From positions 768,001 through 832,000 of the forward strand of contig BROG01000298.1 in NCBI GenBank assembly GCA_030159075.1: DNA of 64,000 nt, read 5' to 3'. The notes under the pieces were generated by a model. The model was given only the letters and a program-made list of their open reading frames with translations, had not been told where the DNA came from and did not search any database. Below, in pieces: positions 54,401 through 63,400 of this stretch. This stretch comes from Atrina japonica. Lineage: Eukaryota > Mollusca > Bivalvia > Pterioida > Pinnidae. A program made the position numbers and the translations under genes. How positions within the stretch are numbered: position 1 is the stretch's first letter; each line of letters begins with the position of its first letter.

Positions 54401-57400
54401 CACTGTCAACATCATTGAGCTAAAAATCATTGCAAGAATCTCCATCGAAGACATTCTGCACAGGAAATACAATTTTTGAACCCACTAATCAATGTGGGTT
54501 TTGCATCATTTGTTAGAAACAAGTAAAATAAAACCAAAGTCCGACAAATACTTGGAAATCTGGATTGTCGATGTTGAAAAAAACCCAAAACCAGAACAAG
54601 AAAAATCGGATTTCTGATTTAAATCAGAAAAGAATTATGTCTGATTAAAGATGTCACCTGTCCTCAGTGAGTCACATCGCAGAGCAAATATTGATGAAAT
54701 AAGGATCTTCTAAGAATTTTTCAGGTTCATTGTGGATATGATAGGATTACTCAAACAATCTAGACTACCAAGAATACTGCTGTATAAAACTCTAGAGGTG
54801 TCTATCAGTAAGTCAGACTTAATTATGTTAATCAGCAAATACTGTATTTCTGGTACAAGACTTATACTACAGAGCAGGTGATACAGGTACATACCAGTAG
54901 TTTGAATGTTCTTCAGAATGACTTGGTATTCCTCATTTGTTTCTGGTCTATCATCAGTTTTCACCTTCAAGTTGATCATTTTTGACAACACGCCCTTAAA
55001 ACAGATGAAAAAAGATATAAGTTATATCCTGTGTTTTATTCAGTGAGTTGTAAATTACACGTACATATATCATAAATTTTTATACATAAGGGGTCACCAT
55101 GGCTAAGTGGTTAGAGCATTGTGCTTTGAACCATGAAGTCTCTCACTTCTGGTCAGTGCAGGTTTGAGTCCGCTGGAAACTAAGTTGATTTTTGTGAGAA
55201 AGTTTGCAAGTTACCTTGCGGAAGATCAATGGTCTCTTCCCAGGTATAATAGTAACTGGGTTCTCTCACCCACCAATAAAAACTGGCGGCCAGTGTGGCG
55301 TTAAACACTATTCAAAATGATACAGAATTAAAAGTATGCTGACCTCTTGTCCTGTGGCTATCAATATCATTACTGGTCCAGTAAATATAAGTAAATAAAT
55401 AAAAAATACATATGATATTGTATTGGATTCTGGAGTATCATTTCTCATGCAACCCCCACCCCCAAAAAATGAAATCAAAATTTTTTTAAAATCTTCCTTT
55501 TTTAAAAATTCCCAATGCATTTTCTTCACTAAATTACTTAGAATATATTTTGTGAACACTTACTGGTTCAAATGTAAATGAACCGTTATATATGACAAAT
55601 CCATCTTGTGGCTTAAGTCCATCCAGTCCTTCTATTTCCCAGTCCAACGTGACAGTCCCCTTGGCAGGTGCACTGCGTTTTATTTTCAGAGTAATGCTGT
55701 CACCTGTATAACATAGAGCTGTCAATCTTAATCATGTGGAAAATCTTATTTCAATGTATCTAAAAATATCACAAACAATAAAAAAAAGCTCAACATCAGC
55801 TCCGATTTAAGCAATACTTGATCTCTTGTTTACTGGAATGAAGACAAAACTGTCATTTATAATGAGCCGCTTTATACAGTCAGAATCTTTAAAATACATG
55901 TACAATAAAAAGTCGTGCTCGCAGTTGAAAATACAGTGGAATCACGTTATGTCAAAATCAGTCAACATTTTGATTGATAGATAAATATGGTGATCTTGAA
56001 GTCTGGATATCTCAAAGTAATATGGGTGGTCTCAAGTAATTTGAGACAATGATATTTTACTGTATTTGTAAGATTTTGTTAAGTAGTGACAGAACTTAGG
56101 TCAAGATTATTTGTTTAATGTTGTCTTTAAATGCTTCATTTATTTAATGAGGATCCCTATAGCCCAAGACCTATTAATGATTCTCCTCAAATAGTTGATC
56201 AAACCTAAACCTCGTAGTAGGGTTTTTAAAAATCTCCAGCAGTCTTCCATACCATTTTACTATATATGATAACTTCTTTAAATACATAAAAATGAAAAAC
56301 AAGATGTAAAACAATAATAATAAAAAAAAAAAATATCTGAACCAGACTATAAAATCATCTGCTATCGTCTTTTGATGGACTTTGGTAAATTTTATACGTC
56401 AGCCGGAGGTCATGAAATGAAAGGTCTTACTCTTTCAAGGGCAATAACTCTTATCAGTTTTGTGTAATTTTCCTCTAAACTATTCATCAAGCTACTTGAA
56501 ATTGATATACAAGTGAATGAATGCATAGCAAATGATAATAATGTACATGACAAGCCACAAGAAACTTTGGATAAATTTTTCTAAATGAAAATAGGGAGGA
56601 ACTCAAAATTATTTCTATTTTGTTGCTATTTCCCAAAACAAAATGTTATTCTTAGACACAATGTATCAAGAAGTTTCGTACCCACAACAAATCGTACAAG
56701 AGGAGCAATTTGTCTTTCTTTGGTTATTAATTGTCTTGGGTATGAAATGTCTTGGGCATGAAATATTTCGATACCACTCTGAAATGTTGGTATGCAAGTG
56801 AGATTAAGAGGACCATAGTTATCACAAAAAGGTCTATAGCATCACTGTAGTATACAAAACATAAAACAATGTTTTATTATCAACTTGCCTTCTTTTGCCA
56901 AAATTGATGTTGTGTCAAAACCTAGTACACCAGCAACATTGTCATTCTCCAGTATGATAACTGTAATCCCAGAATTCGGATCCACTTCAGCGCCACCTTG
57001 TGGATTTTTCAATTGAACATGCAAGGTCTTATTTTCTTCAGGTAGAATATCATCTAACACTGTTATTGTGATCACTGAAGAAAAGAAACAAGAATATAAA
57101 AAGTGTAAAACTGAAAAAAAAAATTGAAAACACAGGAGTGGTCTGAGTGATAAGACAAACTATCAGATAGAAGTGTCAATTATCTTTTTATCTTAATATT
57201 CCCATCAAACAAAAAAAAAACATGTCAGCAACTAAGACGCAGGAGGTGAAATGGTTATTGTATCTGAGATGCTACAACATGTTTATTACATATTACAAAT
57301 CCTTGATGTAAATGCTGAGATAGATATGTTATAATAATTTACACTGATTAAGCTTGAGGTAGTTAAGTTAAGTTCATTAAGTTATTACCAATACATCACA

Positions 57401-60400
57401 CTAAATAGACCATATTATCTGTTAATCTGTGACAGCTCACCTTTATGTGTTGTGTTTAGACCAAATCATACTATAAGGTAATTACAAATTTGTCTGATTT
57501 CACGAAAAGACGTTAACAGAATCTTAAATAAACTAACTTCTTCTTGTCTGTCCTGGAGTAAACTGTAAAGTGGCGCCATCTGCAACATAGTCGACATTGT
57601 ATAATGCTGTTCCTATGGTTGTGTTGACATACCAGTCCACAGTGACATCTCCAATACTGCCACCTGTCAAATACAACCATATCTAAAGGTGTGACATTCC
57701 TAAAACCCTTTCTTTTAGGATATTTATCTTCCCAAAATTACAAGAGTACCACAAACAATATACAATACATCTGTTTGTCTTTCGACTTGTTTTTTAAAAT
57801 AAAAAATTAGGAGAGTTTGGTTCCTTGTTTAGGCAGCTAATTTCTTCACAGTGACCTTAAGTCAAGGTCATGACACATTTTTGCCAGAAATGAAGATAAG
57901 TGTTAGAAAAAAATATGGCTGGAACAAGAAAATTCATCCTTCAAGAAAGTTCAAGGTAACCTAGACAAAGATGGTATGACCTTGAGCCAAGGTCATAACA
58001 CAATAATCTTGACATGAGCGATATGACCTCGGGTCAAGGTCATGGCACCGCTTTCCCAAAAGTAACATTTGTGCCAGAATGAGGTTGCTCAAATAAAGAA
58101 TAAAAAAATTAGATGGCCTGGACAATAAAAACCCATCCAAGAAACTAGTGACCTTGACATCAGCATTATATGTCAATATCCTGACAAACCGCCTTCAAAT
58201 ATAGAATATGTGTGGGAAGTATGGGGATGCTATGATGAGGCAGCTATAAATTATAGGTCTGATGTGCTATGGACAGATAGATGGACAGTCATCACTGTAC
58301 CTTAAAAATCAAAAGACAGGCCTATAATAAAATGTAAATTTAATGATCAGAATTGTAACTTTTGTCAAACAAACCTAACCTTGTCTTTCCACAATGAGAT
58401 CTACAGCTAGATTTGGTTTTTCTTCAACAGGGAGGGTCAGACCTCCATTAACAGCTGCAGGATTGTCACTGTATATACGGAATATTCCAAATGCATTGTC
58501 ATTTTTAAGAATGACTACTGTTGCCAAGGAAACAGATCCAATTTGTGGTGGATATTTTAGTGAGGCTCCAGAACTTGTTACTTCAACACGCGTCAGTGTG
58601 ACTTCAAAAGACTCGTTGAGCTCCGGGATGCTATCTGCCAGAATAGAAACGGGGACAGATCCAGTGTTGGAGCCATCATTGATAAGTATGTAACCATTGG
58701 TTACCACTCCAAAGTCCACTCCAGCTTTGGCGATGCCACGTTGTGCCTCTTGTACCTGGAAATTAGATGAATTTAATCAAATGATTCATTTCAGGTAAAA
58801 TAATATACATGCCTGAATGATAAAGCATGTAAAACATAAAAAACACATTTGTTATCTGAAACTGAATTTCAGGTTAAAGGGACAATTTCCAGATTTTTCT
58901 TCCTTTTACTACAGATTAATGTATATACTGTACACTGGGAAATTTTTCCACCTGTTTTATTTTTCCCATTCACTCCCATCCTCAGAGGGCAAATTCAAAA
59001 CAAGACAAAAATTATAAAAATGATAAATTCCTCCATTTCTGACAATGGTAGCTAAGATGGATTATATATTTCATTCTAAACAACACACAATATTAATCGT
59101 GCAGACAGTTGACAGGCACAAGTATTAACTGTTAAATAACCTATGAAATCAAATCACATGTAAATTGGAATTGTAAAGAGTCTGGGTAAATTTAAAATGG
59201 GGCAAAACTGTTTGTAAGTGTAGTAGGGCATTATCGAGGGTTTAAAATAACCTTGAGTACAGTATTTTGTGAAAATTGCTTGAGAAATCCAGTTTGGCAA
59301 TTATTCACTTGCAAATGATTAACTGGACTATACTCTTTGTATATGCATACCACACTGGAAATGACCTTTTTTTCACGAAATATAAAGTATCATAGGAATT
59401 TTTATGCTTGTGTAAATTTTAAATTTATTATTTTAAAGCAATCTAAGTAAAAAAAATGAATTATTTAGGAAAACACAACTATTGCCCCTTATATGATATT
59501 AGACATTTTCTGAGAATATTTGTTTTCCTTCCTCCCACACCATCATTAAAGTTCAGATAAACAAAGGTGTCATGGTTTTCCTGAAGTACCAAAGAAAATC
59601 TTACCTTTACAGTGTTTTTAATGTATTGTCGATATCGGCTATCTTGGATAAGTGGGGTGGTAGCCAGACTGGTAAACCACATACACAAACTGATATTGCT
59701 GATAATGGAGAACTCAAATACTAAACAGGCATCTGTATAAGCACAAGTTTCTGCACATTTCTGTTGAACAAAAGAAATTTTGAATTCATTTTTTGTTGTT
59801 GACATAATACCTTTACCTCTAACATTTTTTCTTGCCCTGCAAAATTCTATTTGGAACAGCTGATTCAGAACACTTTGTATCCCTACACACGTTGACAGCA
59901 TTTGTAAACATAGTGGATCAAGGAGATTTTTATGTTGATACTTTACATTGTTATAATTTGATATTAATTACAAAAAAAAATTTGCCAAATTTGTTTTGAA
60001 AGAAAATGAATATATGTGTGTATAGTATGGGCTTATATTTGTTTGCAAACAGTGGGTGATGAAGGCCGAGAGATGTGGTCACTGTAATAAATCAAACTAA
60101 TAAATACATGTAAAGACACAGGATTTCAAGCAATCCATGTGCAAAAAAAATAATCAAAAACAATATTTGAGTTCCACATAGGAACAAATGTCAGTCGAGG
60201 GTGGGATGAATCAATATCCAAACCTTGACTAATGCCTTGGTTGGGACTTACTGATTCATCTCACCACCCTTGACTGATATTTTTCTATGTGGAACTCAAA
60301 GTGGTGCTAGATTCTATTAAATCACATCCATATAAATCTAAGTTATAACTGATACCTATCATGTACAATATTAATTCTATCTGCAGGTTCACAAAAGATA

Positions 60401-63400
60401 TGAATGTGGAAGACCTGGACATCATCTATAAGGTCTCACTTGACTACATTGTTGATCTTTCAGTGCTGATCAATTTTGTTGTACAGTCAGATCACTTTAC
60501 CTGTATAGATGTGACCTTGACCTCAGGGCCTATTTCATACCTTACTGGCACACTTACATGTAAAGGTTCAGTACTGCCCTTGATCTCTACCAGTTGTCCT
60601 GTTTGACCTCGGAATCCAGTCTGTGGTGGATCAAAGTAGCCTAGAATTCCATCAGTGAGTGTGTTGGCTATGTTTATCTGTTGTGTGCTGTAATACACCC
60701 TCAGTTGTCCATAGTTACCATCTCTATAAAATGTAAACAAAACTGATCACAAGGCCTTACAGTGACAGGCAATGTTAGGATAGGAGTTTGAAAAAAAACC
60801 TGCTTACATCTAGCACTAAAGGGAACTACCAGCTTCCTGATATGATAAACAAAGAATCAGTAAGGCTGGAACTTGTCCTAACTAGGTCCTAACAAAGTGG
60901 ATTAACAAGTATAAAGTATGATGCTCAAATCAATCTGCCACTGTTAATACATCCATGTCAATGTCATAGTGTATACATTTCACACCTTTTACTAGCTTCA
61001 CCATCAAGGTCAAAGTTGGAATAAGTTTCAATTTGTGCTCAGGTTTACATCCTTGTCAAAGTCAAAGTTTAAAATGTTCAACTTGTACTTACACCCTTGC
61101 CATGGTCAAAGTTTAAAATGTTCAACTTGTACTTACACCCTTGCCATGGTCAAAGTTTAAAATGTTCAACTTGTACTTACACCCTTGCCATGGTCAAAGT
61201 TTAAAATGTTCAACTTGTACTTACATCCTTGTCAAGGTCAAAGTTTAAAATGTTCAATTTGTACTTACATCCTTGCAAAGGTCAAAGTTTAAATAATGGT
61301 CATTTTGTACTTACATCCTTGTCAAGGTCAAAGTTTTACATACAGTAAAACCTACTTTAGTGACCACCTGTGTATAAAAACCACCTGGTCACATTCTATC
61401 CCCAATAGTACCATTTGTGTACAAATCACCATCTATATTAAGACCATCTCCCTATTGTGTCCCTAAGGAGGTCATTATAGACAAGTTTCACCGTATTGAA
61501 CTTGTACTTACATCCTGGTCACAGACAAATGCTCTACATTGTTACTTGTGACTTCAGTAACTGTATAGTTTTTGCTGGCAAACTGGACTGTCCCATGAGG
61601 GTTATCATTAGGAGCAATGGTCAGTGTAAACACTTTATTGGCACCAATACGTCCACTTGTAACACTGGTCAAGGTGATTTTTATATCCTGAAAAAGAATT
61701 TACATGTATGTCAAACGATTCACCAACAAATTCAGTTGTTCATTAAAATTATACAAAATGGGTGATTTTGAATCATTTTAATATCCATAACCTTAAAAAA
61801 TATTGTTAACTATTGGCTAGTAATGAAGCTCATTCCATATCTCATAGATAACAAATTTGAATATGACTCCCTCCCTCAAATGATCTTCAGTATCCGAGAT
61901 ATAATCATAGGTTACTAAACTCTTATATAAGTGTGTATAGTAGATAAAGAAATCTCGACCCAAGTGGTAGGAAACTGAGTGTCCAATCTGAGGGCCTATC
62001 AAGAACTGGACTTTCATATTCTTACCACGAGGATTGTCCAATCTGAGGGCCTATCAAGAACTGGACTTTCATATTCTTACCACGAGGATTGTCCAATCTG
62101 AGGGCCCATCAAGAACTGGACTTTCATATTCTTACCACGAGGATTGTCCAATCTGAGGGCCTATCAAGAACTGGACTTTCATATTCTTACCACGAGGATT
62201 GTCCAATCTGAGGGCCAATCAAGAACTGGACTTTCACATTCTTACCATGAGGATTGTCCAATCTGAGGGGTGTCCCAAGAACTGGACTTTCACATTCTTA
62301 CCACGAGGATTGTCCAATCTGAGAGGTGTCCCAAGAACTGGACTTTCACATTCTTACCATGAGACTTGTCCAATCTGAGGGGTTCTCTAGAACTGAACTT
62401 TCACATTCTTACCACAATTTCCATGCACCCATGTTTGATTATTTTTCTCCCATGCTTCAAACACATGTTTACGATGTAAATAAAATCTGACGCAACTTAA
62501 ATGCACTGTTTTCACATCACATAGAAGTCCCATGTTATAGAACTATATTGTAAGGTCATGGTCTGTGTAGTTTGTCTACACCCTAGGATGTGTACAGAGA
62601 AATTCTGGCTTGGCAAAACAGTTGATACACTGGTCCAAGGTGGGGGAACATGATTTCTGAAGTGTACATTACCTCCTGTCCCTCAGGAATGTCATCTGAG
62701 AGTACGGAAAGGGATATTTGATGAGTCACTTCATTGCTGATGAAGAAAATGGACCCTGAGGTTGGCGTAATGTCTGTTGTTGGTTCAGCTCCTTGAGAGA
62801 ATATAACAAGTAGATGTTTAGCATCAAGACATAACATCATATTTATGTGATGGTCAATCTATTGACCAAACTAGTGTTTGAATCTGCAATCCTCTGTTTG
62901 TGAAATTTTACATGTAATCAATATTTATAATTAAACAGAGTCCTCATATCTCATAATTCAAAGAACTGACCTTTCTGCAATATTGCCATCAAACAAACAT
63001 GAATATCCTGGTTATTTTTGTCAATATAACAGTAACAATTTCTGATAAACCACACAATATGACTATAAGGAAGGCAGACTTCTGTCTATCAAGGGACATA
63101 ACTGTGAACTTCATAAACACTGTAACACCAAATCATTGTTTGTTTTGTGTTTTTGTTGTGTTATTACTTCATACCTCATATTTTCTATCATCTGGCAACA
63201 TACCTGGTCAAAGTTAATGTGCCACAACTTTTGATCTGTGCTTTAGTCAACAATAAAACCTGCTTTAGTGACCACCTGTGTATAAAGACCACCTAGTCAC
63301 AAATACCATTTTTTGCATTTTTATATAAAGACCACCTCTCTATAAAGACCACCTCTCTATAAAGACCGGTTTTATTGTGTCCCTAAGGAGATCATTGTAG

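Noticed and set aside
55088..55175. A tRNA gene suggested by good A and B boxes
   Set aside because: The flanking arms do not form an acceptor stem and the sequence continues into the SINE body, so it is a SINE head.
55344..55379. A possible extra exon (frame [12 protein letters not shown] followed by a GTCAGC donor) between exons 9 and 10
   Set aside because: There is no AG acceptor in the right phase before it. Exon 9 joins exon 10 directly at SFTFEP|GVLSK, as exon 31 joins exon 32, giving a complete Calx-beta without it.
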